A stretch of DNA of 64,000 bases from Vibrio mimicus CAIM 602 (lineage in GTDB: Bacteria > Pseudomonadota > Gammaproteobacteria > Enterobacterales > Vibrionaceae): the NCBI RefSeq assembly GCF_000338875.1, contig NZ_AOMO01000030.1:97849-161848 (forward strand), read 5' to 3'. Positions 30,345 to 40,915 of this stretch are shown piece after piece. The notes under the pieces are model-generated. The model did not search any database. It worked only from the letters and a program-made list of their open reading frames with translations, and was not told where the DNA came from. A program made the translations under genes and the position numbers. How positions within the stretch are numbered: the stretch's first letter is position 1; each line of letters begins with the position of its first letter.

Positions 30345-31477
30345 TACAGTTCAAAGCCCTCGAAGTCATCTGCACTCACTTCGTTGTCGATTTGACCAAC
30401 CAAGTAAGAGCTGATTTCCGCTTCTTGAGGTGCGACTTGCACGTTATCCGAAGAAAGCCATGCATTGATCCATGGAATCGGGTTGTTCACGGCCGCTGGG
30501 TAAGCAGGCTCAAGACCTACAGCTTGCATGCGGATATTTGTAATGTATTCCACATACTGGCACAGAATGTCTTTGTTCAGACCGATCATAGAACCGTCTT
30601 TGAACAAGTAGGAAGCCCACTCTTTTTCTTGCTCAGCGGCTTGTTTAAACAGGTCAAAGCTCTCTTGCTTACACTCTTCTGCAACTTGCAGGAAGGTGAA
30701 ATCATCCATACCGTTGCGCAGTATGTTGATCATGTGCTGAGTGCCAGTTAAGTGAAGTGCTTCGTCACGAGCAATCAATTTGATGATTTTCGCATTGCCT
30801 TCCATCAGTTCACGCTCAGCAAAGGCAAATGAACAAGCAAAGCTCACGTAGAAGCGGATCGCTTCCAGCGCATTCACTGACATCAAGCACAGGTAAAGTT
30901 TCTTCTTCAGATCTCTCATTGATACGTTGACGGTTTCGCCGTTGATCTGATGTTGGCCTTCACCAAAACGGTGATAGTCATTGGTCAGTTGAATTAAATC
31001 ATCGTAGTAGTGGGCGATGTCTTTCGCTCGCTTGATGATGTGTTCATTTTCAACGATATCGTCAAACACGACCGCAGGATCATTCACGATGTTACGGATG
31101 ATGTGCGTGTATGAACGTGAGTGAATCGTTTCAGAGAAAGACCAAGTCTCAATCCAAGTTTCCAGTTCAGGCAGTGAAACCAGCGGTAGCAGTGCTACGT
31201 TCGGGCTACGGCCTTGGATTGAATCGAGCAGAGTTTGGTATTTCAGGTTGGAAATGAAAATGTGCTTCTCATGATCAGGCAGTTTGCCGTAATCAATACG
31301 GTCGCTCGAGACATCCACTTCTTCCGGACGCCAGAAGAAGGAGAGTTGCTTTTCAATCAGCTTCTCGAAGATTTCATATTTTTGTTGGTCGTAACGTGCG
31401 ACGTTGACAGGCTGACCAAGAAACATAGGTTCTTTTAGTTGGTCATTCTTTTTTTGGGTAAAAGTACTGTAAGCCAT
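30344..31477 (-). CDS. nrdB: Ribonucleotide reductase class Ia beta subunit
   Basis: 377-residue R2 protein that holds the di-iron tyrosyl radical. The sequence follows E. coli NrdB closely: [30 protein letters not shown] (iron ligands E and H), [41 protein letters not shown], and a C terminus that docks on Nrd[14 protein letters not shown] is chosen as start because it matches E. coli and has GAAGG upstream; twelve codons of open frame before it are ignored. Lies 91 bases after nrdA. Confidence 0.97.
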   Translation of the reverse strand: MAYSTFTQKKNDQLKEPMFLGQPVNVARYDQQKYEIFEKLIEKQLSFFWRPEEVDVSSDRIDYGKLPDHEKHIFISNLKYQTLLDSIQGRSPNVALLPLVSLPELETWIETWSFSETIHSRSYTHIIRNIVNDPAVVFDDIVENEHIIKRAKDIAHYYDDLIQLTNDYHRFGEGQHQINGETVNVSMRDLKKKLYLCLMSVNALEAIRFYVSFACSFAFAERELMEGNAKIIKLIARDEALHLTGTQHMINILRNGMDDFTFLQVAEECKQESFDLFKQAAEQEKEWASYLFKDGSMIGLNKDILCQYVEYITNIRMQAVGLEPAYPAAVNNPIPWINAWLSSDNVQVAPQEAEISSYLVGQIDNEVSADDFEGFEL

Positions 31478-31568
31478 TGTTGCCTTCATCCGTTTGGCCT
31501 CTTGCCGGAGCAAGAGGCATGCAAATCAAAGAGTTAAACTATTATCTCGTGGTTTAGCTTGAATAAGC

Positions 31569-33851
31569 TTAGATCTTACAAGCACCGCTTGCACAATCGT
31601 CTTCTTGCACTTTGACAGCATCAGTCTGCTCGTCTTTCGCGCCATCACGAGTGTTATGGTAATACAGCGTTTTTACACCAAACTTGTACGCTGTTAGCAG
31701 ATCTTGCAGTAGCTTCTTCATCGGCACTTTGCCTGAGTCGAAATTACTTGGATCGTAGTTAGTATTGGCAGAGATCGCTTGGTCAACGAACTTTTGCATG
31801 ATACCCACTAAGTGCAGATAGCCATCGTTCGAACCGATGTTCCACAGCAGTTCATAGTTCTCTTTAAAGCGAGTGAATTCAGGAACCACTTGCTTCAAGA
31901 TGCCGTCTTTTGACGCTTTGACCGAGACATAACCACGTGGTGGCTCAATGCCGTTGGTTGCGTTAGAGATTTGCGATGAAGTCTCTGATGGCATCAATGC
32001 AGTCAGGGTAGAGTTACGCAGACCGTGTTCCATGATCTCATGGCGTAGCTTGTCCCAGTCATAATGCAGAGGTTCTGCACATACGAGATCGATATCTTTC
32101 TTGTAAGTATCGATAGGCATCAAGCCTTTAGCGTAGTTAGTCTCATGGAACAGTGGGCAACGGCCTTGTTCTTTCGCCAGCTTCATTGAAGCACGTAGCA
32201 GGTGATACTGCATTGCTTCAAACGTGCGATGAGTCAGACCATTTGCGCTGCCGTCAGAATATTTCACGCCATTTTTCGCTAGGTAGTAAGCGTAGTTAAT
32301 CACACCCACACCCAAGGTACGGCGGTTCATTGAAGAACGACGAGCCGCTGGCAGTGGGTAGTCTTGGTAATCCAACAGTGCATCCAGAGCACGAACTACA
32401 AGGTCAGACAGCTCTTCAAAATCATCCAGTGACTGAATTGCACCTAAGTTAAATGCAGAAAGTGTACACAGTGCAATTTCGCCGCTTTCATCTTCCACGT
32501 TTTCCAGTGGAGAAGTCGGCAGAGCGATTTCCAGACACAGGTTAGATTGACGCACAGGCGCAACAGCCGCATCAAATGGGCTGTGCGTGTTACAGTGGTC
32601 AACGTTCTGGATGTAGATACGGCCAGTTGAAGCACGTTCTTGCATCAGCAGAGTGAAGATTTCTAACGCTTTAACGGTTTTCTTCTTAATTGAAGGATCG
32701 TTTTCGTACTTCACATACAGACGTTCGAACTCATCTTGGTCTTGGAAGAAAGCGTCGTACAATCCCGGAACATCAGAAGGAGAGAACAGGGTAATGTTGC
32801 CACCTTCAACCAGACGCTTGTACATCAGTTTGTTAAGCTGAACACCGTAATCCATATGACGAACACGGTTCTCTTCAACACCACGGTTGTTTTTCAGAAC
32901 CAGCAGAGATTCTGCTTCACCGTGCCATAGAGGGTAGAAAACAGTTGCTGCACCACCACGAACACCGCCTTGAGAGCAGCATTTCACTGCAGTTTGGAAG
33001 TACTTATAAAATGGGATACAGCCGGTGTGGAATGCTTCGCCGCCACGGATTTCAGAACCCAGCGCACGAATGCGACCCGCGTTGATACCAATACCTGCAC
33101 GTTGAGAAACATAGCGAACAATGGAGCTCGCAGTCGCATTGATAGAATCTAGACTGTCACCACATTCAATCAGTACGCAAGAGCTAAACTGACGGGTTGG
33201 AGTACGCACACCGGACATGATCGGTGTTGGCAGCGAGATCTTAAAAGTAGAAGTCGCATCATAGAAACGCTTGACGTAATCAAGGCGTGTCTCTTTTGGA
33301 TACTTAGCAAATAGGCAAGCAGCTACCAAAATGTACAGGAACTGAGCACTTTCGTAGATTTGACCCGTCACACGGTTCTGTACGAAGTATTTGCCTTCAA
33401 GCTGTTTAACTGCGGCGTAAGAGAAATCCAGATCACGACGGTGGTCAATGAATTGATCCATCAGCTCCAGTTCTTCACGGGTATAGTCTTCCAGCAAATG
33501 CTTATCGTATTTGCCTTTCTCGACCATTTTGCTCACGTGGTTGAACAGTGTTGGTGGCTCATACTGACCGTAAGCCTTTTTGCGCAGGTGGAAAACCGCA
33601 AGACGCGCAGCAAGGTATTGGTAGTCGGGAGTCTCTTCAGAAATCAGATCCGCGGCTGACTTGATGATGGTCTCATGGATATCCGAGGTTGTAATGCCAT
33701 CATAGAACTGAATGTGAGCGCGCAGTTCTACCTGTGATACAGAGACATTTTGTAAACCTTCAGCGGCCCAAGTGATCACTCGGTGGATCTTATCCAGATC
33801 AATGTTTTCTTTGCGGCCATCACGCTTAGTGACAGTAAGTTGTTGGTTCAT
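31569..33851 (-). CDS. nrdA: Ribonucleotide reductase class Ia alpha subunit
   Basis: 760-residue catalytic R1 subunit (E. coli 761). The N-terminal ATP-cone, which senses dATP/ATP, is MNQQLTVTKRDGRKENIDLDKIHRVITWA. Active-site elements include FSSCVLIECGDSLDSI, NLCLEIALPT and the glycyl/thiyl region. The C-terminal tail DDCASGACKI carries the two redox cysteines that receive electrons from thioredoxin or glutaredoxin. Upstream are paired NrdR boxes and DnaA-box-like sequences. Start at MNQQ with AGAAG site. Confidence 0.97.
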   Translation of the reverse strand: MNQQLTVTKRDGRKENIDLDKIHRVITWAAEGLQNVSVSQVELRAHIQFYDGITTSDIHETIIKSAADLISEETPDYQYLAARLAVFHLRKKAYGQYEPPTLFNHVSKMVEKGKYDKHLLEDYTREELELMDQFIDHRRDLDFSYAAVKQLEGKYFVQNRVTGQIYESAQFLYILVAACLFAKYPKETRLDYVKRFYDATSTFKISLPTPIMSGVRTPTRQFSSCVLIECGDSLDSINATASSIVRYVSQRAGIGINAGRIRALGSEIRGGEAFHTGCIPFYKYFQTAVKCCSQGGVRGGAATVFYPLWHGEAESLLVLKNNRGVEENRVRHMDYGVQLNKLMYKRLVEGGNITLFSPSDVPGLYDAFFQDQDEFERLYVKYENDPSIKKKTVKALEIFTLLMQERASTGRIYIQNVDHCNTHSPFDAAVAPVRQSNLCLEIALPTSPLENVEDESGEIALCTLSAFNLGAIQSLDDFEELSDLVVRALDALLDYQDYPLPAARRSSMNRRTLGVGVINYAYYLAKNGVKYSDGSANGLTHRTFEAMQYHLLRASMKLAKEQGRCPLFHETNYAKGLMPIDTYKKDIDLVCAEPLHYDWDKLRHEIMEHGLRNSTLTALMPSETSSQISNATNGIEPPRGYVSVKASKDGILKQVVPEFTRFKENYELLWNIGSNDGYLHLVGIMQKFVDQAISANTNYDPSNFDSGKVPMKKLLQDLLTAYKFGVKTLYYHNTRDGAKDEQTDAVKVQEDDCASGACKI

Positions 33852-33937
33852 TCTGCTTCTTTTCCCTAACAAAACTGATTAAAGCCGTATTTTTGTCTAA
33901 TTCTTGTAAAATGAATCGCGGCTTTGTGATCAAGTTC

Positions 33938-33974
33938 GCCCTACATATAGTGTCACAAACACTATATGTAGGGG
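33938..33974 (-). promoter_or_regulatory. Tandem NrdR boxes upstream of nrdA
   Basis: A perfect 14-base inverted repeat, CCTACATATAGTGT and ACACTATATGTAGG, separated by CACAA. Read as NrdR boxes (consensus acaCwAtATaTwGtgt), the two sites are 21 bases apart, two helical turns. They lie about 87-123 bases before the nrdA start codon. NrdR is the known repressor of ribonucleotide reductase genes. Confidence 0.82.
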
Positions 33975-34043
33975 TGCTTAAGTGGTCGGGTTACAAGATA
34001 GTGCTATAGAGCCACTATTGCAAGTTACAGCTTTGGGACAGTT

Positions 34044-34136
34044 TGTGGATAACTAGCAAAATTAAAAAAATCAGTTAGTACCCACTTACTGATGATCAAA
34101 GGGCAGAGTTGATTGTAAAAAATCGCCTTTTCCACA
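34044..34136. promoter_or_regulatory. DnaA-box-like sequences upstream of nrdA
   Basis: TGTGGATAA at 34044-34052 is the exact complement of the DnaA box TTATCCACA. TTTTCCACA at 34128-34136 differs by one base. DnaA is reported to regulate nrdAB in E. coli. The rest of the 448-base gap (33852-34299) is AT-rich and shows no gene. Confidence 0.5.
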
Positions 34137-34299
34137 TCGCTTTATTAGTAACCACAAACGAAAAAAAATTTTCTTGATCTTTAAGGAAAAATTCACGTTG
34201 AAAACTGATCGTTCAAAATGGAATCAAACGCACGAAAAATAGACTAAAAAAGTGCGGTAACCTGTGCTACCGCAGCGATTTTTTAGCGTTGTCTATGCG

Positions 34300-35037
34300 T
34301 TAAAAAAGGCGGGTATGAACGATGTAATTCACATCGACATTTGAACCTAAACGGTAGGTATCGGTAAGTGGGTTGTAATGTAGACCTGTGATGCCTTGTT
34401 CTTGCAACGCTGTTTGGTCAATCATCTTCAATAATTCGGATGGACGAATGAATTTATTGTGGTCATGAGTGCCTTCCGGAACGATTTTCAGTAGCTTTTC
34501 TGCACCTACAATCGCAAACAGGTAGGACTTAAAGTTGCGGTTAAGCGTAGAGAAGAACACATGGCCGCCGGGCTTAACCAGTTTGGCGCAAGACTTAATC
34601 ACTGAAAGTGGGTCTGGAACGTGCTCCAGCATTTCCATGCAAGTCACCACATCATACGTTTGCGGGTTGGCAGCCGCATGATCTTCAACTGTGCTTTGGA
34701 TGTAGGTCAGTTTCGTGCCAGTTTCGAGAGCATGCAAACGTGCCACTTCTAACGGTTCTTTACCCATATCAAGGCCAGTCACTTGTGCGCCTTCACGCGC
34801 CATGCTTTCCGCTAAAATGCCGCCACCACAGCCTACATCCAACACTTTTTTGCCAAATAGACCGTTGGCTTTCTCTAGCACATAGTTGAGACGGAGAGGA
34901 TTGATCTGGTGTAGGGGTTTAAATTCGCCTTCAAGATCCCACCAACGAGAAGCCATATCCTCGAATTTTTTGATTTCGTTGGGATCGACGTTTTGTGCTG
35001 AAGCCTGCTGAGTAGAAGCCAAGTGTGTTGAAGCCAT
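34300..35037 (-). CDS. ubiG: Ubiquinone biosynthesis O-methyltransferase
   Basis: 245-residue SAM methyltransferase performing both O-methylations of ubiquinone synthesis. SAM motif I is [19 protein letters not shown], followed by [30 protein letters not shown] and [16 protein letters not shown]. The first 17 residues ([17 protein letters not shown]) are a low-complexity lead not seen in E. coli. Divergent from gyrA, as in enteric bacteria. Confidence 0.95.
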   Translation of the reverse strand: MASTHLASTQQASAQNVDPNEIKKFEDMASRWWDLEGEFKPLHQINPLRLNYVLEKANGLFGKKVLDVGCGGGILAESMAREGAQVTGLDMGKEPLEVARLHALETGTKLTYIQSTVEDHAAANPQTYDVVTCMEMLEHVPDPLSVIKSCAKLVKPGGHVFFSTLNRNFKSYLFAIVGAEKLLKIVPEGTHDHNKFIRPSELLKMIDQTALQEQGITGLHYNPLTDTYRLGSNVDVNYIVHTRLF

Positions 35038-35388
35038 CTTGTATCGCCTGTATTACGCATCCGTGAAGAATGGGCATTATAGCGCGCTGAGTAAATCGCA
35101 CCAGTTGAGATGCCAGATTTGGCGATGAGCGTTTAAAAAACAACCATCTAACTTTGCCAACTGCAAGGAATGTGTAAATTCTCGGCATTTAAGACGCAAC
35201 CAAGGTCACAACCTGATAAAAGGTCAGGGAAAGTAATGCCGAAGCGTAGAAACATGTGTTATATTTTTTCACCTTATAAGTATCAAGAATATCCAGTTCT
35301 CGACTGACTTGGCGCTCAATCTTGTAGTGAGCCCCGTTTCAGTAAGAATTTGGGTATACCGATCAAACTATAGAGGGATAATGGCTCT
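35038..35388. other. Divergent promoter region of ubiG and gyrA
   Basis: 351 bases between divergent starts, with no plausible gene. AT-rich around 35260-35290 (TTATATTTTTTCACC and TTATAAG), where the gyrA promoter is likely. I could not fix a -35/-10 pair with confidence. The gyrA ribosome site is AGAGGGA, 13 bases before the ATG at 35389. Confidence 0.45.
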
Positions 35389-38073
35389 ATGAGCGATCTA
35401 GCTAAAGAGATCACGCCCGTAAACATCGAAGACGAGCTACGCAACTCGTATTTGGACTACGCGATGTCGGTTATCGTGGGTCGTGCTCTTCCTGATGTGC
35501 GTGATGGCCTTAAACCAGTACACCGACGCGTACTGTTCGCGATGAATGTGCTGGGCAACGACTGGAACAAAGCCTATAAAAAATCTGCCCGTGTGGTAGG
35601 TGACGTAATTGGTAAATATCACCCTCATGGTGATAGTGCGGTTTACGACACCATCGTGCGTATGGCGCAGCCTTTCTCATTACGTTACATGTTGGTCGAT
35701 GGCCAAGGTAACTTTGGCTCGATCGACGGCGACTCCGCGGCGGCAATGCGTTATACCGAAGTTCGTATGTCGAAAATCGCGCACGAACTCTTGGCAGACC
35801 TAGACAAAGAAACCGTTGACTACGTTCCGAACTATGACGGCACCGAGCAGATCCCTGCGGTATTGCCGACGAAGATTCCGAACCTGCTGATCAACGGTGC
35901 ATCCGGTATTGCGGTGGGTATGGCAACCAACATTCCTCCGCACAACTTAGGTGAAGTGATCGATGGCTGTTTAGCCTACATCGATAATGAAGCTATCACC
36001 ATTGATGAGTTGATGGACTACATTCCTGGTCCAGATTTCCCAACCGCAGCGCTGATCAGTGGCCGTAAAGGCATCATTGACGCGTACAAAACCGGCCGTG
36101 GCAAGGTTTACATGCGCTCGAAAGCGGAAATCGAAACCGATAAGAACGGCAAAGAAACCATCATCGTCAGCGAAATCCCTTATCAAGTGAACAAAGCTCG
36201 CTTGATCGAAAAAATCGCTGAGTTGGTGAAAGAGAAAAAAGTCGAAGGTATCAGCGCACTGCGTGACGAGTCTGATAAAGACGGTATGCGCATCGTGATT
36301 GAGTGTAAGCGTGATGCGGTTGGCGAAGTGGTTCTGAACAACCTGTATGCCAACACTCAGCTGCAAACCACTTTCGGTATCAACATGGTGGCACTCGATA
36401 ACGGTCAGCCTAAGCTGTTTAACCTGAAAGAGATGCTGAAGTGTTTCGTCGACCACCGCCGTGAAGTGGTGACTCGTCGTACTATTTTTGAACTGCGCAA
36501 AGCGCGCGAGCGTGCCCATATCCTTGAAGGTTTGGCACTGGCTCTGGCGAACATTGATGAGATCATCGAATTGATCCGTCATGCCGCAACGCCTGCAGAA
36601 GCAAAAGAAGGCTTAATTGCCCGAGGTTGGGATCTTGGCAACGTTGCTGCGATGCTTGAGCGTGCAGGTACTGATGTTGCGCGTCCTGAGTGGCTTGAGC
36701 CACAATACGGCATCCGCGATGGCAAGTATTTCCTGACTGAGCAACAAGCGCAAGCGATTCTGGATCTGCGTCTGCACAAGCTGACTGGTCTAGAGCACGA
36801 GAAGATCCTCGATGAGTACAAGCAGCTTCTCGAAGAAATTGCTGCGTTGATGCACATTCTGGCGAGCACAGAGCGCTTGATGGAAGTAATCCGTGAAGAA
36901 CTCGAAGCGATTCGCGCAGGCTTTAGCGATGCGCGTCGCACTGAAATTACTGCAGCAACTCACGACATCGACATGGAAGAGCTGATCGCCCGTGAAGATG
37001 TGGTTGTGACTCTGTCACACGAAGGTTATGTGAAGTATCAATTACTGAGCGACTACGAAGCACAGCGTCGTGGTGGTAAAGGTAAGAGCGCAACCAAAAT
37101 GAAAGAAGAGGACTACATTGAACGTCTTCTGGTTGCCAATACTCACGATAACATTCTGCTGTTCTCAACTCGCGGCAAAACTTACCGTATGAAGGTTTAC
37201 CAACTGCCGTTGGCAAGCCGTACTGCACGTGGTAAGCCAATCGTGAACCTGCTTCCTTTGGAAGAAAATGAACGCATCACAGCGATTCTGCCAGTGACTG
37301 AGTTTAGCGAAGATAAATTCATCTTCATGGCAACCGGTGACGGTACTGTGAAGAAAACATCGCTGGATCAATTTGCTAACGTACGTTCTAACGGTCTGAT
37401 TGCGTTGAACCTGCGTGACGAAGACTCGCTGATTGGTGTTGATATCACCGATGGCGAAAGCGAAATTATGCTGTTCTCTAAATTCGGTAAAGTTGTTCGT
37501 TTTAAAGAGTCTGAAGAAACCGCTGTTGTGGATGAAAATGGTCAACCTGTTCTGGATGAAAATGGCCAGCCAGAGATCAAGTTCAAAGGCGTAAGACCAA
37601 TGGGTCGTACCGCTGCGGGTGTTCGCGGCATGAAACTGGCTGACGGTGACCAAGTAGTATCGCTTATCGTACCGAAGGCCGAAGGTGACGTGCTCACCGT
37701 AACCGAAAATGGTTACGGTAAGCGTACCAGCCTGTCTGAATACCCAACCAAAGGTCGTGGTACTCAGGGTGTGGTTTCGATCAAAGTCTCTGAGCGTAAC
37801 GGCAGCGTAGTGGGTGCAGTACAAGTGGCCGAGGGTGATGAGTTCATGATGATCACCAATGCCGGCACACTGGTACGTACTCGCGTGGCGGAAGTAAGCC
37901 AAGTGGGCCGTAATACTCAAGGCGTTACCCTGATCCGTACTTCGGAAGGTGAAAGTGTGGTGGGTCTGCAGCGTATCGATGAAATCGAAGAGTCGGAATT
38001 GCCAGAAGGCGAGGAAGCACTTGTTGAGAACGATGCACCTGTTGCACAAGATGATGATGGTGAACAAGAGTAA
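35389..38073 (+). CDS. gyrA: DNA gyrase subunit A
   Basis: 894-residue breakage-reunion subunit of gyrase. The active tyrosine is in RYTEVRMSK. The quinolone region reads [15 protein letters not shown], so positions 83 (Ser) and 87 (Asp) are the susceptible types. The GyrA box QRRGGKG, needed for DNA wrapping, is in the C-terminal domain. Compared with E. coli, a charged insert follows [10 protein letters not shown] and contains two 8-residue repeats ([16 protein letters not shown]; bases 37531-37578). The acidic tail is retained. Followed by its own terminator. Confidence 0.98.
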   Translation: MSDLAKEITPVNIEDELRNSYLDYAMSVIVGRALPDVRDGLKPVHRRVLFAMNVLGNDWNKAYKKSARVVGDVIGKYHPHGDSAVYDTIVRMAQPFSLRYMLVDGQGNFGSIDGDSAAAMRYTEVRMSKIAHELLADLDKETVDYVPNYDGTEQIPAVLPTKIPNLLINGASGIAVGMATNIPPHNLGEVIDGCLAYIDNEAITIDELMDYIPGPDFPTAALISGRKGIIDAYKTGRGKVYMRSKAEIETDKNGKETIIVSEIPYQVNKARLIEKIAELVKEKKVEGISALRDESDKDGMRIVIECKRDAVGEVVLNNLYANTQLQTTFGINMVALDNGQPKLFNLKEMLKCFVDHRREVVTRRTIFELRKARERAHILEGLALALANIDEIIELIRHAATPAEAKEGLIARGWDLGNVAAMLERAGTDVARPEWLEPQYGIRDGKYFLTEQQAQAILDLRLHKLTGLEHEKILDEYKQLLEEIAALMHILASTERLMEVIREELEAIRAGFSDARRTEITAATHDIDMEELIAREDVVVTLSHEGYVKYQLLSDYEAQRRGGKGKSATKMKEEDYIERLLVANTHDNILLFSTRGKTYRMKVYQLPLASRTARGKPIVNLLPLEENERITAILPVTEFSEDKFIFMATGDGTVKKTSLDQFANVRSNGLIALNLRDEDSLIGVDITDGESEIMLFSKFGKVVRFKESEETAVVDENGQPVLDENGQPEIKFKGVRPMGRTAAGVRGMKLADGDQVVSLIVPKAEGDVLTVTENGYGKRTSLSEYPTKGRGTQGVVSIKVSERNGSVVGAVQVAEGDEFMMITNAGTLVRTRVAEVSQVGRNTQGVTLIRTSEGESVVGLQRIDEIEESELPEGEEALVENDAPVAQDDDGEQE

Positions 38074-38135
38074 TCTGCTCTGTCATATCCCTGCCTAATC
38101 ACAATTAGTTAGGGAAATTCATAAAGTGCCTAATC

Positions 38136-38163
38136 AAAGCCGGACAATCGTCCGGCTTTTTTG
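38136..38163 (+). terminator. Terminator after gyrA
   Basis: AAAGCCGGAC / GTCCGGCTTT 10-bp stem, AATC loop and a run of T. A weaker CTAAT/ATTAG hairpin precedes it near 38094. Confidence 0.9.
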
Positions 38164-38247
38164 ATCCCGCCTACAGCCTATAAGCCCCACTCAGTTTTCT
38201 CACAAACACTTAGTTATACTGGCTGGGCAAATGGTTAAGGAGTCAAT

Positions 38248-38871
38248 ATGGATGGGATGACGCTGATACTGGGTGTCGTTGTGGTAGTGGCAATGGCGAT
38301 TTATCTATTGATTCGAACCCCGCGCCGAGTCGCAGTTGGGTTTGTTGGAATTGTGACTATGGTGAGCGTGGGTCTTTTTTTATGGATGCAGCAGCCAGAG
38401 CCTAAAGCCCAAGTTAAGGCCGAAACAAAATCACTGACTCAGACAATGAGTGATTTACAGGAAGCGTTACGTAAAGATCCCAATCAAGCCGATTTATGGT
38501 TCTCTTTAGGGCAGGGGTACTTATTGGAGAGTGATTTTCTTGCTGCCACACAATGCTTTGATTACGCGATTCGATTGACTGAGTTTCCGACCGCCAACCA
38601 ATATGCCGCGAAAGCGACAGCGATTTACTATCAACATAAGCAAAACATGAATGATGAAGTGACTCAGCTTTTGAATACGGCTTTAGAAATTGAACCATTT
38701 AATGAAACGGCACTGACATTGATTGCTCAAGACCACATGATCAGCTTTCGTTATCAGCAGGCAGTGGAAACTTGGCTGCATTTATTGGACTCACCTGATC
38801 TTGCTCTCGATAGAGCCAAAATCATTCAACAATTGGAGCTGGCAAAATCACGAGTGGTTAAAGCCAGCTAA
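38248..38871 (+). CDS. nrfG: NrfG-like TPR protein for cytochrome c haem lyase
   Basis: 207-residue membrane-anchored TPR protein: two hydrophobic segments at the N terminus (about 5-20 and 30-46), then a periplasmic TPR domain with DLQEALRKDPNQADLWFSLGQGYLLESDFLAATQCFDYAIRL. Resembles E. coli NrfG (198 residues) and the CcmI TPR part, which present the apo-NrfA C terminus to the haem lyase for attachment of haem to the unusual CxxCK motif. AAGGAG precedes the ATG. It is convergent with nrfA and detached from nrfEF. Confidence 0.82.
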   Translation: MDGMTLILGVVVVVAMAIYLLIRTPRRVAVGFVGIVTMVSVGLFLWMQQPEPKAQVKAETKSLTQTMSDLQEALRKDPNQADLWFSLGQGYLLESDFLAATQCFDYAIRLTEFPTANQYAAKATAIYYQHKQNMNDEVTQLLNTALEIEPFNETALTLIAQDHMISFRYQQAVETWLHLLDSPDLALDRAKIIQQLELAKSRVVKAS

Positions 38872-38944
38872 ATCGTCACCAAGCACTAACTACCTTCGAC
38901 TCGAAGCCGTTATTTTGTTTGAACTTATCTTGTTTAAATAGAAG

Positions 38945-38969
38945 AAAAGCCAACGCACTGTTGGCTTTT
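38945..38969. terminator. Bidirectional terminator between nrfG and nrfA
   Basis: AAAAGCCAAC / GTTGGCTTTT 10-bp stem with a five-base loop, with A and T runs on both sides. Confidence 0.82.
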
Positions 38970-39046
38970 CGTTGAAGGCACTCCATGTCACGAGAGTGCA
39001 GAATCGAGGTTTAAACGCTGACTTCTAGCGTCTACTGACTTTTCGT

Positions 39047-40474
39047 CTAATAGTTCGCTTCGCGTTGCTCTGCTTTCTTATCCCATTCAGGAACAACAGT
39101 ATCGAGGAAGTGCTGTTTCTCTGCTTTCATCTTCTCCATATCCATGCCTAAGGCAGCTTGGGCTTTCTCTTTGCTTGAAATATCAGGCTGCTTAATTGGG
39201 TCAGTAATGCCTTTAGTGGCTAATAGACGAGCCAGTTTAGTACGCGCATCCGCCGCGCGATCCACCGCAGTTCCCAACACTTCCAAAGCGACTTCAGGCG
39301 CATGCATGTGCACGCCATGTGAAGCGATGGAGTAGTCCCAACGCCATTGCGCATGACGGATATCTTGCAAGATCGATTGCATTTCTTGTTCCGTTGCACC
39401 GGCTTTCCACGCAGCTGCTGCTTCAAAGTGTGCTGCAACGATCTGTTTTTCAGCCGTCAGCTTCATTTTCAGCACTTGCGCTTTACGAGTTGCGACAATG
39501 TTTTTCAACTCATCTTTGCTTTGGGTATGGCAATTGGCACAGGTATTTTCAAAGCGATCAAATGGGTTACCGATTTTATGGTCGGTATACACCGTTCCAT
39601 CTTCGTTTTTCACCTTAGGCATGTGGCAATCCGCACACACCACATTATTTTTGCCATGGATACCAGCACGCCACGTTTCATACTCAGGGTGCTGCGCTTT
39701 AATCATAGGAGCCTTGGAGAGTTGGTGTGTCCAGTCACTGAAATTCAGTGCATCGTAATAACGTTCCATAGAATCCACATCAGTACCCATATCCCAAGGG
39801 AATTTCACGGCCTTGGTGGGGCCTGCGAAATAGTATTCCACGTGGCACTGACCACACACACCCGCTTGTTGATCGAGGCGTGACATTTGATCAAAGGGCT
39901 TGCCAATCGCCTGATATGCACGCTCGACATAAGGACGGGTGATTTTCAGTGCCGGTTCACCATTTTTGAACGCTTCACTGCGCGTGTCATGGCAGTCAGC
40001 ACAACCAATCGGGTTAGAAATTTCTTCACCCAAACGCGCCCATTTGCCTTCGAAATAGCCGTCCTCACCGCGTTCTTCGATCACTCTTGCCACATCCGGT
40101 GATTTACAGCTCCAACAGGCCATTGGCATTGGGCCTGAATTAGCATCGGTTGGGCCGCCAGTACGCAAGGTTTGGCGAACATCATCTAATGCGTAAAAGT
40201 GCCCACGAGCCTTGTTGTAGTCTTTGGCAAAGCCGTAGCCTGCCCATAACACAACCATGTTGGGATCTTCGGCCAAAGCATCTTCGATAGGTTTACTCTC
40301 TGACGTCTCTTTCCATGTTTTGTATTGATCAGGGTGTTGTGCCTGATAAGTCTCGTTACGCGGGTCTGCAAGTTTGTTTTCTGTTTCTGCAGACACGCCA
40401 AAACTCGCTACTCCCAAGGAAGTTGCGCTCATGAGTAACAATGCTGCTGATTGTTTTATCCAGTGCTTTTTCAC
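39047..40474 (-). CDS. nrfA: Pentahaem cytochrome c nitrite reductase
   Basis: 475-residue periplasmic enzyme that reduces nitrite to ammonium with six electrons. Five haem sites are visible: the catalytic CWSCK, with lysine as ligand, and four CxxCH (CADCH, CGQCH, CADCH, CANCH). A signal peptide ends at about VSA|ET. Start is the GTG at 40474, six bases after GGAGAA; this gives E. coli NrfA length (478). An upstream ATG at 40528 would add 18 residues before the signal peptide and is unlikely. Divergent from nrfB across a region with FNR-, NarP- and CRP-like sites. Confidence 0.96.
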   Translation of the reverse strand: MKKHWIKQSAALLLMSATSLGVASFGVSAETENKLADPRNETYQAQHPDQYKTWKETSESKPIEDALAEDPNMVVLWAGYGFAKDYNKARGHFYALDDVRQTLRTGGPTDANSGPMPMACWSCKSPDVARVIEERGEDGYFEGKWARLGEEISNPIGCADCHDTRSEAFKNGEPALKITRPYVERAYQAIGKPFDQMSRLDQQAGVCGQCHVEYYFAGPTKAVKFPWDMGTDVDSMERYYDALNFSDWTHQLSKAPMIKAQHPEYETWRAGIHGKNNVVCADCHMPKVKNEDGTVYTDHKIGNPFDRFENTCANCHTQSKDELKNIVATRKAQVLKMKLTAEKQIVAAHFEAAAAWKAGATEQEMQSILQDIRHAQWRWDYSIASHGVHMHAPEVALEVLGTAVDRAADARTKLARLLATKGITDPIKQPDISSKEKAQAALGMDMEKMKAEKQHFLDTVVPEWDKKAEQREANY

Positions 40475-40600
40475 AATGGCTTCTCCATATTCCGTGTTGG
40501 TTTCTGCGTTGTGGGGCTGAATATCCAAATTAAGAAAGGAGAATGCACAAACTATTATCGTTTATATTTTTAAAAACAAAATTAGGCATATTAATAATCA

Positions 40601-40614
40601 TTGTTTTGGATCAA
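40601..40614. promoter_or_regulatory. FNR-like site in the nrfA-nrfB intergenic region
   Basis: TTGTT-TTGG-ATCAA matches the FNR palindrome TTGAT-N4-ATCAA at nine of ten positions. It lies about 130 bases before nrfA and 300 before nrfB, so it more probably serves nrfA. E. coli nrf is FNR-dependent. Confidence 0.7.
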
Positions 40615-40650
40615 TTTACCACTGTGACCAAGCTTCAAAAAAAATCCACA

Positions 40651-40666
40651 TACCCCTAAAGTGGTA
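40651..40666. promoter_or_regulatory. NarP/NarL-type 7-2-7 site (1)
   Basis: TACCCCT-AA-AGTGGTA: the left heptamer fits TACYYMT exactly and the right heptamer differs from its complement at one position. 7-2-7 inverted heptamers are the sites used by NarP and NarL; vibrios have NarQ-NarP. Confidence 0.68.
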
Positions 40667-40730
40667 TGAAATCTCTAAATAAATAGAGAAAAGGCTAATG
40701 CTTGAAATTAAATAATTTCCAATGATTTAG

Positions 40731-40744
40731 GTGATGTATCTCAC
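40731..40744. promoter_or_regulatory. CRP-like site in the nrfA-nrfB intergenic region
   Basis: GTGA TGTATC TCAC gives a perfect GTGA-N6-TCAC core. It suggests catabolite control of the nrfBCDE transcript or of both. Outer bases of the consensus are less well kept. Confidence 0.5.
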
Positions 40745-40762
40745 TAATTCTTGCTTGTGAAA

Positions 40763-40778
40763 TACCCATAAAGGAGAA
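40763..40778. promoter_or_regulatory. NarP/NarL-type 7-2-7 site (2)
   Basis: TACCCAT-AA-AGGAGAA: perfect left heptamer, right heptamer with one mismatch. It is nearer to nrfB than site 1. The AGGAG inside it is not in position to act as a ribosome site for any gene. Confidence 0.55.
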
Positions 40779-40915
40779 GGGGGGATATTCTATTTATATA
40801 GCGTTGTGGCTTATCCAAAATAAGAATTGATTGCATTTGGTGAATAATCGAAACCAAGAGTAATTATTTTTCTGATTTTGATAACAATCCTTATCAGAAA
40901 TAAGGACAGGATAAT

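Noticed and set aside
35620..35660. Quinolone resistance changes in gyrA
   Set aside because: Positions 83 and 87 are serine and aspartate, the susceptible residues.
35971..38067. Long antisense open frames within gyrA, pheT and other conserved genes
   Set aside because: They are shadows of strong coding sequence on the other strand and have no ribosome sites or family matches.
40878..40891. TTGAT-AACA-ATCCT as a second FNR site before nrfB
   Set aside because: Only eight of ten positions match and it lies 25 bases before the start codon, a poor place for activation.
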